From NCBI GenBank assembly GCA_022829145.1, contig CM040764.1, positions 17,818,361-17,882,360 of the forward strand: DNA of 64,000 nt, in the 5' to 3' direction. The translations under genes and the position numbers were made by a program. Position 1 is the first letter of the stretch. Each line of letters begins with the position of its first letter. A model generated the notes under the pieces. It ran no database searches. It had not been told where the DNA came from and saw only the letters and a program-made list of their open reading frames with translations. The DNA comes from Albula goreensis. Taxonomy: Eukaryota; Chordata; Actinopteri; Albuliformes; Albulidae. This document shows positions 26,089 through 39,666 of the stretch, piece after piece.

Positions 26089-26345
26089 CGTTCAATGGCT
26101 CTTGCCGCCAGAAGCACCTTTTTCCCGTGTGGATGCACGTTCCGAGCGGCTCCGTTTCCTCTCCTCCTGACGGTCTCTTCCAGGCGACTCGGGATGCTTG
26201 TTGCGGCGCAGGGCGTCTCACGTGTGGCTCCCTTGCCTTTGCTAGCTGGTTCTCAGCGCTGCCTCTCACTGTGGCAGGAGTGGCGTCCCTGCTTTTGTGT
26301 TAAGTCTCGGCTAATCCAGGAACCTTTCTGCGCTCTGAAAGGAAC
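26089..26345 (-). promoter_or_regulatory. CpG-rich promoter / 5' UTR of the 26.1-kb exon
   Basis: CpG-dense DNA (CGGCAAGAG, CTGCGCCGCAACAAG, GGAGCCGCTCGG in minus sense) that contrasts with AT-rich flanks. Two CACGTG/CGTGTG-like E-box motifs occur near 26219. It is placed directly upstream of an ATG exon with a GTGAGT donor. Confidence 0.4.
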
Positions 26346-26419
26346 ATGTGACAGGAGAAGGGGGACAGAGAGAGAATTGGGGGGGGTGAGTAGATGGGGG
26401 TTTCAGGGGACATAATTTT

Positions 26420-28040
26420 GTTCCTGGCCATAGTTTTAATCAAAAATCTTAAACCCAAAAAAGGAAAAATGACATCTAATAAATGGGTAAATGTGTTTTT
26501 CTTCCTAAGGTGTTAATGGCAGCTGGCTACTTTGTCCTGGAATGTGAGCCAACTGGGCTGAGAAAGCAAGAGGTCAGCTTGGCGATGCAGAGAAAGGGAT
26601 TTTGCCGGACCTTGGAATAGAGTTACCAAAACAATGTCCCATTGTATGGAAAGGAATAAAAAAAAGAAAAAAAAAATGTATGAGGTCATATGGTGCATTT
26701 CAGTCATTCAAAAAATTATTATCCAAATGGAACATCATCCAGCTTATTTTAATCAAAGGATGTTTGTTTTTTTAAATCTTTTATTCCAAAAAATATTTTC
26801 TTCCAAAAATCAAACAAAATAACTGGGTGGCTGCATACAGTAACTCATGCAGACTAATGTCAGTTCTTTAAATTTACAGGGAAAGCAGAAAGTCTCTTTA
26901 TGTCTCAGAGGGCCAATTTTTGTAACACAGTTCAATAGTAAATCTTAAATCTTGTTACTTACACAAAGATTGAAATGAATGGTGTTAGCATCCATGGTCT
27001 AGAGCAACATTTTCAAGTGCTTTGAAGTGGAAAAAGGGGTTAAAAATTGTAGAAACCTTGAGAAAATGAATACATAAAGTCTCATGAATGTTTGTTTTCC
27101 CTGAAGGCATGAGGTCCCATCATGTGTTTGAAACAGTCACATCTACATGCAATAAACAAAAATGCCCAGATAAGATGTACGGTTGTGGAAATTTATACTC
27201 CTAGTGTTGTGGAAGATATTTTTAACTCTCAAGAAAAAGTTGTAAAACAATATGTACACATTAAGGTTTTTAGAACTTTTAAATGGTTAAATTAATTATA
27301 TAATTGCCATAATACATTGATAATTCATTACTCCAGAATGTTTGTTCGCTGATGCTTGTAGAAACCCTGACCTCACCTCCGAGCTATGTTTACAACATAG
27401 TACTCAAAGCTTTAACAGTGCCACCTCTCGCTGTCCGCAGCTGAGGGAAGCAAGAATTCAGTGAAAGTATACAATGCGATGCCTTTGACACAGAAAAACA
27501 CAATGGCATACAGCACTATGAGTAAAGACGACACAAAAATAAGACCATACAGATAATGCCCAAACATTGCAGAACGGATGTAACCCCTTATGCCAAAGTT
27601 CGTTCTGGGGGGGAAAGACGGAGGCCGCTGTTTAAGTGAGCGAAGAAGATAAGATATAATGTCAGCAGAAAGGAACTAACCAGTCTGCAAAGTAGACCAA
27701 TGCTGAGCCCATCCTGTTCTCTAATCTGCCTTAGCATGGGAGCCACACACCAGTGCGATAACAGCAAGGCAGGGGCCCTCTGTGGAAAAGTACAGAGCTC
27801 TCTCAAACACAGGGGAAGTTTTCTGGATCTAACTATATGGGAAATGAGGAATAACAGGTTTATCCCCTCACTTCTTGATCAGTTGATGTAAATATTTGAG
27901 TCCACAGGCACTTCATTTTGTTGCCAATTTTATTATTAAAAAAACACATTATTTGCAGCTTTACCAATGGCAGGGCATGTCTTTTCATATTACCTTTATG
28001 ACCCAATAGATCACCATGCTCTGCCTCACTATTTTGGAGT
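26420..28040. other. Non-coding AT-rich DNA
   Basis: Short scattered frames only; no splice-bounded exon, repeat family or RNA gene recognised. Confidence 0.55.
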
Positions 28041-28044
28041 ATTT

Positions 28045-28110
28045 TTTCCATTACATTACAGCCATTTAGTAGGCACTCTTATCGAGAGTGACTTACAAAG
28101 CAGGAGAACA
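28045..28110 (-). repeat. SINE tail fragment (fish V-SINE-like 3' end)
   Basis: In minus sense, TAAGTCACTCTCGATAAGAG is followed by TGCCTACTAAATGGCTGTAA and TGTAATGG. This matches the widespread fish SINE tail (CTCTGGATAAGAGCGTCTGC, TAAATG, then TGTAA repeats). It is truncated; the tRNA head is not evident. Confidence 0.7.
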
Positions 28111-31100
28111 TAAAGTGCATCCACCTGATCATGAATAATAGTGCCAGACCTTAGCTAACCATGTTTCCCAACTAGCAAGTACTTAAGCAACACAATTTAG
28201 CAACAGTGCAGGTCATTGACGCTCTACCCATTGGAACAAAGACCACGAATCATGAATCAGAAAAACTACTTCACCCCACCTTTGGAGTTGAAGTATATCA
28301 CTGTCACTATCAGATCAATGCTAATATCAGAATTGTATCTGAGCACAGGGGTTTAAGGACTACCAGGAGACACTATGACATGTCTTTCTTTCATTTCAAT
28401 CCAGCTTGCCTTGAGCAAATGCTGCATCATACTACAACAATTCTCTAAAGGGAGGTAGCAAATAACACCAACAGCAGTTAGTCTGAACTTCTACCATGAC
28501 AAATCATAATGTAAATACCACTTCATGGACTAGCAGATTTCAGCTCTCTTGGATATTATCATACGCTATTGAGAAGTACTGGGAAACCAGTGAATCAGGC
28601 AATGTTCCATCACTGTGCTGTTGTACTGGGGTTGTATTTGATCCATAGATCCATAAGTGCCTGCTACTGGCTTTGTAACACCTCTTTCAGCAGCGACTTT
28701 GTTTTCTGTGGAGACCTCCTATGCAAGCAGTAGCCAAACCCACCCCGTCTTAGCTTCAGCAGATTGAAATGAGAAAGGTACAGGGTGGTATGGCTGGAGG
28801 CTACACATCATTGAAATCAGGAGGGAGCCAGCGGTCACTGGCAAAAGAACAAATGTTCTGAAATAAATTCTCTCCGAGACATTACGGGTCAAATATTTCC
28901 ATTTTGAAAACTGTACGTGTTAGCATTGGTAGTTCCCGGAGATAAAATTTTTAATCCATGAAATCAAAGCTGGCCTAACACCCCAATTGAGCAAGCATTG
29001 TATTAGAGTGTAAAAGCTTTTGAGAAATCTCTTGTAATAATTGTGAAGGTAGCAACAAGAATTTTCCATGGATTTACAGCTTTATTTAGCAAAAGTAACA
29101 GAAGAGTCTGCTGGGCGATGATGGTTCAAACAGTTGATTAGTTCAAAGGCAGAACAAAAATTTCCACAAGAGAATATCGAAAAAAAAAAAGAAAAGGAAA
29201 AATACCAGCATGCTGTGACCCTGAGAAAACAGAGGCAGAACCTTCAAGGTGTTTTCCCTTTAGGATATTTCCAATAAAAATGCACAAAACTGTATACAGA
29301 GCAGGCTACTGTGACCTATATCAACACATACATGCATACACCTGCAAACTAAACTCCACTCCTCATATCCTCATTGTTGGGCAGTCCAACAGCCCAAAAT
29401 ATCTCTTCCCCAGTCAAAATGCAGTTGACACATTCCTGACACCTCCTTCACCATGTAATCTTGCTTGTAATCTTGTGATGTCGCTATGTTGATTCTCGTT
29501 GGCGAGCCAGTTACAACTGCTGAAACACAGATCGCCCTTTAGTACCCTTCCTTTGGTCACAGCCAAATCGCTTTTTATTTTATCTGTAACACAAGGTCCA
29601 AAGGAGTATGGACGGCAAAGAACAGGACCAGAGACTTGCTGCTTTCTGCTGAAGAGGATTTTGTACTGGGCCATGAAGTCAATATATAAGAAGGACTTGA
29701 CCTCCAGGTTTTTTTTCCTTTTACGTTTGAGTCCAAAGCCACAGCTACACATACATGCACTGCGGATGGATTTCCCTAGAGTAAATATGTATGCTCCTCC
29801 TCTAGCCATTACATTGACATAACTATATTGCATATTGACATGAACTACATCAAGCTACAGTAATCCTTGGTCTCTGCAAGGAAACAGCTTCTTCAGTCTT
29901 ACAAGGTGGGTCCATCCAGTGCAAGACCGGCTTTCCTTAGATCTAACAAAGTAATTTATTTTATTTTTATTAAGCTTTTACTCGACCAGGTTAATCCCGA
30001 TGAGATGAAACAACTCTTCCACAAGGGCTTTAACATTGCTTAAACAAATCTGAGTATATGAAATGTCTTTACAATTCCATTTTAGCATTCAGTGTCCTGA
30101 TAATATTATACAAAAATGTAACAGTAGGAAAAATAAATTTGTATGTCCAATAAATTCTAAGTCAAATGTTAATGGTGGAGGGTACAATAAAACAGAGAAT
30201 TCCTCTCAAACCAAACCACCATATTTCCTAAAGAGACCCTGCTGGCCCACATTTCAGAACCTAGCAGAACTTTTTTCCTCCCGTTTATAGTATATCTAAA
30301 GTTGACACCTGATTGGATAAATGACTGTTGCATTCTTTAAACAAGCCTCTGAATAGTGTCTGAAAGGGAAGGAAATGAGCTCGGCTGCCCACTTTCCACA
30401 ATGATTGGCCAGGTGTGATAAGGTTTGAAAATGGGCAGTGCTCCAAATGGTTTCAAAATTTGGCAGTACAGAGACAACCAAGAACTAAACAGAGTGACAT
30501 TGCAGAGTCTGTGGGCTGCACTTTCTTACCCTGATGTAAACGCAACTGTTACGCTTTACATAAAAAATAATTTAAATTTTGAGTAGTCTAATAATTATAT
30601 CTCTAATTAGAACAAAAGCTCACACTATAACAGTTTCTAAATCACATCTATACAAAGCTATTAAAATCAAAGCTAAATAACATTCAATTTAACAATCATA
30701 AGGTAAATTTCATGTTCCATAACCATATATGTTAAGATTGTTAGCACAAAAACCTGAATTAAACTCATGAAAAAATTGTATTTTAAATTACTTAGGTATT
30801 CTTATTAAACATCATTTTTATAAAATTATTATTTTTGATCAACTTATAAAACAATACAATTTGTATTCTTCATGAATATTTTATTTTCCTTTTTTCCACT
30901 GTTCACTTGATTCCATTGCACTTTTATTTTGAAATATCCCCTGAACACTGCTGACATTTTGGAGATTCTATTTAGGACATGAGAGCTGCTGAAGACCTGC
31001 AGCTGTGTAAACAAATTAAATAAAGAGCTCATGGTCCTTGGATTTATAACTTTTGAATGTGACTTTCCAAGGTCACAGATACTTTTCAAAGATTGTAACA

Positions 31101-34100
31101 ATCAGTGCAAATGGAAATTTTATGAATTTTATGCAATTAAAAAAATAGGAGATCTTTGAACGAAAATGATTGCTTGTGGCAGCAGGTAAATATTTGCAAA
31201 TGTGTTTGCTGACACACCTACCTTTGGTTTATAGTGTGAAGTGTGCCATTGGAAAAAGAGTACCATAACATTTTCTGTAGAGATTTTATAGCTAGGTGAT
31301 ATTCCATTCAAATCCCCATACATAAAATCCCACCCATTCAGAACTGATTTACATAACTACCTTTGAATCGTCACCAAGCATAAACATAACAGAGAACAAG
31401 TGAAAAACAGAAGGAAAAATACATAAACACAGCCAAAAGTTCTTATGACAACCAGCTTATATGCAGTACCATTAGTACAGCGTCAGCGCATTTATACACA
31501 AGTTAAATTACCAGCATTGATAATAAAAAACTACTGCATCCATAACCACAACACCACCATGCTTGTTGTAATTTGTAACTATTCCAGGGATCTCCCATTA
31601 TTCTTTGTATTTGTTGTGCTCTGTGAAATGCTTTGCATATGTGCAACATTAAGTTGTTTCAACAAGTGTAGACAGAAACAGTCAAGAATATTTCCATCAC
31701 ACTATATCATCCAATAAAAGTAGAAGCTACAGAAGTTCACATGGGTAAAATACTGTGGGGAAGATGGAATCAATCATTTAAACTGCAAATCATGTTACAA
31801 CTAATGTTATTTTAGAAGTCCAGTGATTTTTCCTATTACCATTTCTAAGCATGTAATGACAGTCTCTACTAGCAGTGAATACATGATCAGCCAAGATATA
31901 TAAGACTAACGTTCAGCAATAACACTTACCTTTATCATTTTTATTTTGTTCAGATGGAAGTGATGGGATAGCCATACCGGACTTCCTTGAATCCTTAAAT
32001 TGTGATTTTACCAAAGTGTGTAACTGCTGCCATACAATACCGTGCGGCCTCTGCCACACCTATGGCAGATAAGCAACGTAATACCAGAAATCCCTCAAAT
32101 GCTGCCCAATACAAATCTTCAGATCACTGCATCAAAAAACCACAAAAGGATATCCCAGGACACAGTATTTGTATATGTTTATGACATGCTATTAATAAAC
32201 TGCAAAACAAAAAGATCCCAAAGGATGCACTTCATTGCAGTATGAATGTGTTACAATGTGTTTAAAAGGTAGTACTTTAAGTGCTGTAATTTGCAATTAT
32301 AATGGGATCTGCTGGGATCATAGAACTGTTGGACAAATTAATATAATCACAACCAATAGCTAATTGATAAATATTATTGTTACCATCAACTGATGACCGT
32401 CAAACTTACACGCATTTGGAGATCTTACTCCAGTTCAGTTCAATCAATAGTTGGTATGCATTTATTTTATTATTAATATTGCTGTACGTTTGCTAAGGCA
32501 CACATACGTTTTAGTCTATTTCAGTCAATCGAAACTGCTGCTTTCTGTAGTTTCCAATTTAAGATGAACAGCAAACATTACCCTGACTTTAATGTTCATA
32601 AAGCAGCACAAAGACATCACCTCAAATATGATGTAACAATTAAACTAAAAACATCCACACAAAACATACGCAGAGTCCTACAGTCCTGTTGCACCACTAA
32701 GGATTGACTAATATTTTAACACTCACTAATTTGTTGCACGTGTAAGAAGATGTCCTCTGTGTTCGAGTCAAGGGCTTGCTCCATCCGAACACCCTGAATC
32801 CTAAGTGACCCATGAAGGTCAGTTTGTGGGCCCTACATTGATCCTCCAAAACTGCAACTAACCTTAAGGCAAGAAACTCAGCCCACGTAGCCAGCCCATG
32901 ACTAATCTTTTAACTGGATTAATGCCATTAGGCCTTGGCCCAGTAACCTGTGTTGACCGCATTGTTCACATCACTAGGAGTGGGGGCTGTAACTGACAAG
33001 TGTGGGTTTCAGCCATATGTCAAGCCATAACATGACAGTCTATTTGTATATATTTCCTTCTTTCCATTTCTCCAGGTGACACTTGATAGAAATTGTTAAC
33101 TTACAGTGGTATTCATCTCTGATTATCATCTGGTTACGTTCACTGCTTTCACAGGTTGATGGAGACTTTTGAGACCCCAAGCAATTGTGCCACAAAGACA
33201 AAGTATTGAAATGCAGGTCCTAATGTTAACAATCTGAGCACAAGGTGCATGGTGATAGCTCTCTTACAAAGTGCAATTTTAGAGCACTTGTAAAAAAAAA
33301 AGCGGTTTAATTTCAACTAATGGAGAGATGATGGTGTTTTGGAAGAGGAGGGGAGATGGAGTAGGGTGCTGTGTTGGACTGCGGGGCTTTTGCTGTCAGG
33401 GGTGCTGTTGCAGTTAAATGAGGGACACAGGTTAGAGTTTCAAGCAGTAACTAAATTTGTGGGAAATTTGTATGATGCAAAATATAAAATAAGTATGGGC
33501 ATAACAAATGATATTTTTCTGCATGATGAAAGATTTAGACACTGATTGCATGATCAGTTGCCAGCTTGGTGTAAATTGCCTTTCAAGGAAAAGGTAATTT
33601 ATCAAAATGTTCCCATGTAAAACTAAAAGCTGCAAGCCTAATTTTGGTCATTGTGCTTTGAAATAGCCTGTCAGAGAGGTTTTACCTACTTAAACAATTC
33701 CTCTGACTGGTCTAATGCTGGGTCTAGTGTGTCTAGTTGAGCAAACCAACAGAGATGATATCAGTCTCAACAAACCAAAAGAAATACCACATCAACAAAT
33801 GTCATATCATTCAGTGCTATTATATATTAACAAAATATTAAAAAAGATATTAACAAAAACAAAGTTTAATTAAACTATCACGTCAACTTAGAACAAAGAC
33901 GAACAAGGATATTCTTACAATTTTATTAGCAACATGCTTTCAACTTCAAAGCATCACAGCAAAATATCCCTTTGAAATAGAAAGATGCAGCTGAACGAAG
34001 CTGGATTCAAAAAACTGAGTGGTTTATTCTCAATTAAATACAACAGAAGTGCCATCTTATTTGATATGGCCAATTGTCTGGATACAAAACTATGTGGCAG

Positions 34101-35870
34101 ATTAATAAAATTTACCACTGGCATGTTGATGGGTACAACTAGTTAAAATCTTTTGACCAGGAGAGTAACTACCAGCAGGAAATCTAATTTAAATGGTGTC
34201 CTATTTATATACAGTACCACAATAATTTCAGACAATAAAAGGGTTAAAGTTGTTTAAATTGTTTGTGATGTCACTTTCAGGAATCTGGAATGTTCAGTAG
34301 TCCTCAGGACTTCAGATCGCCTGGATTCTACCCCAGACACCCATGGGTTGCATTTAATAAAAGGAGTATACAGAAACAATCTAGCTAAGCCCGTGCAAGA
34401 GATTTAAACAATCATCTCAGGATCCTTTTATCAATGTTTATTAATCTACATTCATCTCTCATTATCTCATTTCATCTGTTCCAATTAAAGGTAAAATTAA
34501 ATCAAATTAAAGTTTTTTTTTCACACAAATTTACCTTTTACAATAGCAAGCGTGGTTTACTATTAAATTCAGTATGGTCAAATATGGTTTACTTTTATTT
34601 GGCTATTGTTTCGCGAAAAATAAATGTGTCTTTCTGAGCACAAAAAAAGAGTAATTTTTATACATTTTTACAACTTCTTAGATGTTCTTTCCCTATATAT
34701 GTGATGCAAAAGCTAACATTTAAACAAATATTCACTGTAAAAAACTACACATGCTGAAATTCATAATTGAAAGTTCAGGATATACTGCACCATGTTACTG
34801 TAGTTCCTGTACTAGTACTCAATTTTTCAAATGAATAAAAATGTAAATAAATGTAAACAAGCATATAGTCACAGCTGCTTTCATAGGTCCAAGGTAATAT
34901 TTAACATACTATCAATCAAAATAAATGTGCTAAAAATTAACTGAATGCTTACCAGAAAGCTACATTGTCAAGGTTCTGCCTTTTTTTACTCCACAACAGG
35001 CTTCCACTGGTTTGAGATAAGACATATCAAAAACTACTGTGATATCTAGAGAAAAGTTGTGTCCACATTAGATAACCCCGATGACTGCGTTACAGGTCGA
35101 TGATCTGGTTACACGCATAAGGCCGTGTGCTCAGTTTATCTGTGTACTCTAATGGAAATTCACGGTCACAGCACTTTTTCACTCCCACTCCCCCTGAAAC
35201 AGGACCACGTACAAGAAAAATACAGAAACAAACAACCAACTGTCTTCAATACCGCCTGACAAAAAATGACCGACAGGAGGAAATTTAGTGGCCAATGGAT
35301 TAACATGCAAAACAATTCTTTCAGGACTGCTGGTGTTTTTCCACTTTTTAAGATCATATTCTCACACAGTTTGCCTTATAATACTAAATCCTCTTTTGCA
35401 TACTGGACTGTGTTATGCTGTTTGGTACCGTTACAATTATCCTCCCACAGGTATTATGTCTGAAAGTTACAATTAAATAATAGAAGATAAAATGACAGGG
35501 CAACTGCAACTAAGTATTCCTTAACTTAAATATTCTTTAATATTCTTAAATCTCTAAGCTCTTGGCTAAGCATGTTACAGATATCAAGGTTTCAGGTACA
35601 GAGCCCCTAAATCATGAAGTTATCTCAAAGATACAACTCACATGAGTCACCCTGTCACTGCTAAATTATTGCCAGCAGGGGTCACTCTGGAGAGGCACAC
35701 TGACTCTCTGAGAGGAATGATTGCTGAGGTCGAATCAGTTGGCTGTTTTTGAGTGTGGAGATACTGAGATACTGATCTTGTCAATGCTGACTATGGCCTG
35801 TTGCCTGATTTGGCAAGTAATAGGCCGTATTACTTGCCATTAAAGAGGGTCTGTTTAAAACTGCTGGATT
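28110..35870. other. Long non-coding interval
   Basis: AT-rich, gene-poor. The longest frame pair (29414-29833, both strands) lacks domains or consistent splice sites. GA-poor and CpG-poor, with no repeat family I can name. Confidence 0.5.
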
Positions 35871-35879
35871 ATTATCATC

Positions 35880-36430
35880 TGAGGGTGGCAAAGTGGATCA
35901 GTGGTTAGCACTCTGACCTCACCTCCAGAAGGACCCTGATTTGACGGCTAGGCCCTTTCTCCGTGGAGTTTGCATGTTTTCCCCATGTAGATGAACTGTA
36001 GTCTCTATGAGCTATGCTTTCAATGGTCAAAATACATGCAGGTTAGATTTGCCAGATTGCCCACTGGTGCATGTGTGTGGGTGCTTCTTGCCTGTCCGGC
36101 TCTGCGATAGACTAGAGGTCTATCCGGACTGCCTCCCTGCCTTTTGCCCTGTGTATCCTGAGATGGACTCTACACCAATGTGTCATCTGGGTGCCTGTTC
36201 TATCACTGTATACGACACAGTCCTCGGGTACCATGACTGTGCAGCTCAGCTGCTGAACTTTGCCATGAAAAGAGGAAGTGGCAGGCGGGACATGTGTTGC
36301 AGAAGAACAGAAGCTTAGCCGCACTCTCCCAAAATGATGCAGGACATTGCTCTGATGATATGGACTAAAGAACACAACTGGGCATTCTAAATTGGGGAGT
36401 GTAAAGAGGATGGGAAAACATTTTTAAATA
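35880..36430 (+). repeat. Abundant teleost interspersed repeat (decayed)
   Basis: Starts GAGGGTGGCAAAGTGGATCA then GTGGTTAGCACTCTGACCTC, includes GTGGAGTTTGCATGTTTTCC, CATGCAGGTTAGATT and GATAGACTAGAGGTC. These are the order and wording of a very common fish repeat (GGTGGCGCAGTGGTTAGCAC ... GTTTGCATGTTCTCCCC ... TGGACTGGCGACCTG). It ends GGGCATTCTAAATTGGGGAG. Numerous substitutions show age. The 103-codon frame inside it (36007-36318) is repeat-derived. Confidence 0.75.
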
Positions 36431-38720
36431 TTAAGATTACTGAAATGCTATAGAAATATCTTGCTTTCATAAGGCATGAATCACCCTGTCATCTGGCTAA
36501 CTACCAATGCATTCTATTTAAAACGGACTCAGATTGAAAATCCTGTTTTTACATAAAGTGATAAAGCTGGCTAGATAACTGCTTCCTGTGAAATCATTAA
36601 ATGCAGGCAACTGTGAAAGATTTGTCCTTGATCTATAAATTTGGAGGCAACGTGCTATTACAGGTTATGCAATGCATCTCTCTGGATTTAGAAATCCTCA
36701 GTAGGAAACTGACATCTGAGCATATTAAGAGCTGCATCTTTGACAAATGTATACATTATAATTATACTTATATATAAATATAGTAAATTAGGTACTTCAC
36801 AGGGTGTTAAACCACCACAAGAGGTACTACCATCTCAGGTAATGTTCCAGAACACTCCATAAATGCTTAACTAGGCCCCACTCTGATGAAGAACATGGAG
36901 GCTATGACATGTTCCTCAAACTGGCAGGTACCTATGCATGCTTTGTGAGGCCAGGTACTGTCATCTTAACAGACACGCCACTTTAAAAGTAATGACCATG
37001 TAGCACCATTGAGTAATGACTGACACTGACCTTGCCATTGTTAGGTAAACTCAGACTGTTCCTGGAAAATGTGAGTGACACCACCACACTGTTCAACTCT
37101 GTTCAAAATCGGTTGTGTTTTCATTTTTGTATATGGTAAAGTATATGGATACATCTTTTTGAAAACAAATAATATTCAGCTAAGGGAAGGAAGTTCCTCA
37201 CCAGCGGAACAGTACTTTTTTCTGAGTTAATGAAAAATTAAGTTCTGTGCATTGTTAAGAGTTTATGCTTCAAACCCATATTTTTCCTTCAATACAATTA
37301 ATTGATCCGCAGGCTCAATTGCATGTTTATTATTACATTTACACTTATCTAATATATTTGTATTTGGTGTAGTTATTCTCATTATTTTACAATTGTTCGT
37401 TTCCCAGAATTTCAGGGGTTACATAATCGCCCAAAAAATATTAGTTGTTTTATTGACTAAGAAAAATGCCTACAGCGAAACACTGGGGTTCTGAGTGTAA
37501 ACGGGCAACAATAAAACACATTATTTGATGCCTTTGTTGCATGAAGCTTATTAAATTGCTTCCTATAAAAACAAACACAAGCAGATTTCTTAAATCTAAG
37601 AGGTAATCTCCTAACACTACACATACTTACTTTAAATCTTCTCGGATTATACCCTCTAAATGAAACAGTCTGTTCCATTTATTCTGACTTTGGAGGTGGG
37701 AGAAAGCAATGTTTCATCAATACCTCATTCAACCTACAAATATCGGGTGTTCTTAATTTACCCACCAAACAGGATTGCATGGTGTGACAGTTTCAGAACA
37801 TAGTCCTTTATAAGAGAAGAGTGAGCTTGAATGAGCAACGCTTCCTATAGCATTCTGTCGGCACAGTGAACCATTGTAGAGGTGTTTACATTTTGGGATT
37901 CAGTTACACAAACCGAAGGCTCATGGCCAGAGCAGTGTGTGCACACTGAACTGGCGGAGCATACGGTAGGAACCACAATCTTTCTTCATGAATTACTCTC
38001 TGTCCAATGGGCCAACTTACAATAATTTGCAGCATGTAAATATAAGTAGATATTGAGGGGAAAAGATTTTGTACAGTGTATAGTCTGTTCCAAAGATTTT
38101 TCTTAAGAAATGTTGCTGAGGTTTAGAACAACTGCGACATAAATATATACTCCAAAGAATCTGACAAGGACATACAGATCCACACCAAACAATATGCCTT
38201 TCCTTTGTCTCTACCTCCCCCAAAAGGGACAAAGTTATCAATTACACAATTAAGTGGTTCAGGATAGGGTAGCATTATAAACTGTACTGTATTTGGGGGA
38301 ATCACTGAATTCTCAGTTGTAATCTTGAATTTGGGCATTAAAGTCACAGACGTAGTTTATAACTGTGAACTTTAATTGTCATACTCAGATGATCCCATCA
38401 TCCCACATGAGGGACACACAGTCTGAAAAACAACTATGAAATATTTGTGAATAGTTTCAAAGAACACAAAATGCCCACTGGACACTGCCATCTCCCTCCA
38501 ATCTAATTATAGCACTTTAGGAAATTTCCATTACAGCCTCTCTGACTCTCTCTGTCCCTCTCGCTCGCTCACCCTCTTTTTCTCCCTCTCTCTGTCGCTC
38601 TCTCACTCAGGGTCATCTCTCACTCACTCCCTTAGCAAATATTGACTGCTTTGAGATTTCAGCACTCACAGAAACAGATGAAATGAACTTTTGACTCTTG
38701 ATGACACCACATACAAACAT
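36430..38720. other. Non-coding DNA
   Basis: AT-rich with a pyrimidine-rich CT patch (38530-38620). No exon with splice support. Confidence 0.55.
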
Positions 38721-38735
38721 TTTAATGAACATGAT

Positions 38736-38741
38736 TTTATT
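38736..38741 (-). terminator. AATAAA poly(A) signal downstream of the 38.9-kb ORF
   Basis: Canonical hexamer on the minus strand about 120 bases after the stop of the two-segment ORF. AT-rich DNA gives such hexamers by chance, so support is modest. Confidence 0.3.
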
Positions 38742-38861
38742 TATCTCCAATTGGTCTCAATCTAATTTTGTCAGAACATCGTCAACATCTACAGTCTACA
38801 TGCACATCTGTTTTTTTTTATCATGTCTGTTTTGTACACTACAGAATTTGCCCACAAGCTT

Positions 38862-39080
38862 CTATTCTGTACGAGGTTCACGTGTCAAATAACCACAGGT
38901 GGCAAAAAATGCTAAATATCCCACCATTACAAAGACAAACCTTACCATTACATTGGCTGAACTTTCGTTCAAATCTTCATTTTCTTCCAAGGCGCAGATT
39001 AGGAAAGCAGAAAACATTAAAAAAAGTCCTAAAAACACATGGGAAACTGGAGGTTGTCTCGATATAGCGCACATATCCAT
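38862..39080 (-). CDS. Small two-hydrophobic-segment ORF, possible membrane microprotein or decayed gene
   Basis: A minus-strand ATG frame (39080) gives 72 residues with two hydrophobic stretches, VSHVFLGLFLMFSAFLICAL (about residues 12-31) and VRFVFVMVGYLAFFATCGYL (about 46-65). They are separated by an acidic loop (EENEDLNESSA), with a charged tail LTREPRTE. The hydropathy is unlike its random neighbours. A GTAAGG donor-like site falls after the loop (SANVM), so this may instead be exon plus intron. AATAAA follows about 120 bases downstream. Just upstream a second frame starts MSNIDKKAGHGYVRYIET, out of phase, which would fit a frameshifted pseudogene. The family is not recognised; part of the upstream segment is duplicated at 39.69-40.1 kb. 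Confidence 0.35.
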   Translation of the reverse strand: MDMCAISRQPPVSHVFLGLFLMFSAFLICALEENEDLNESSANVMVRFVFVMVGYLAFFATCGYLTREPRTE

Positions 39081-39375
39081 GACCGGCCTTTTTGTCAATG
39101 TTGGACATGATAAATAGAATCAGTTGTGGTACATCCACTCATGTTGAAAGCCAAGTGAAGATTATGATATGCCGGCAAAGAACACAGAGGACTGATGAGC
39201 TGAAGGAACACGGACAGCATGTGGGCTTTCTCAACAGCATGTCTCTTTCTGTACTTTCATTTTTGACTGAGAAAGTGTGGCAGGATGTTTACGTGAAAAA
39301 CTTGCGCCCAAGATGACGGGCTGACGTGTGCATGACAAGGTGCTCTCAATTCGAAATGCTGTAACTCCACTGCTA
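39010..39375. repeat. Direct repeat, copy A
   Basis: Shares GGACATGATAAATAG-type, AAAGAACACAGA, GATGAGCTGAAGGA, AGCATGTCTC, GTGGCAGGATGT, ACGTGAAAAAC, GCTCTCAATTC and GCTGTAAC-CCACTGCT blocks, in the same order, with copy B 681 bases to the right. Identity is high but with many substitutions and small indels, so the duplication is not recent. Confidence 0.85.
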
Positions 39376-39666
39376 AAGCCAAACTCAAGGGAATCCAACT
39401 GAAATAATTATTTATTTAAAAAGGGAAAAGACAGGGGAAAATTGGAGGCTCCCCCATGTCCATGTAATGTAATCTGCTGGCACACAATTTATCAAGTTGT
39501 TTGAATACTTGTTGTTTGATGGTTTCAGCTGTACAGTTTCCCAATTTCTGTGTAACACCTGAAATCTGATATAAACGCAAGGAGTCACCAAATTAATGAC
39601 TAACGAATATTATAGTTTGAACTAATAAATGCTATAAAACCCTGTCATCAAGATTCCATTGCAATA

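Noticed and set aside
25858-26415. 185-codon plus-strand frame, one of the longest in the window
   Set aside because: It crosses the CpG-rich block antisense to a better-supported first exon with a GTGAGT donor; it has no recognisable domain and its codons are compositional.
29414-29833. 139-codon minus-strand and 107-codon plus-strand frames
   Set aside because: Complementary open frames without homology, splice signals or coding bias.
15409-33563. An 18-base word, GCATGATCAGTTGCCAGC, present at about 15405 and 33547
   Set aside because: Flanks differ after a few bases; could be chance or a tiny repeat relic, not enough to call a feature.
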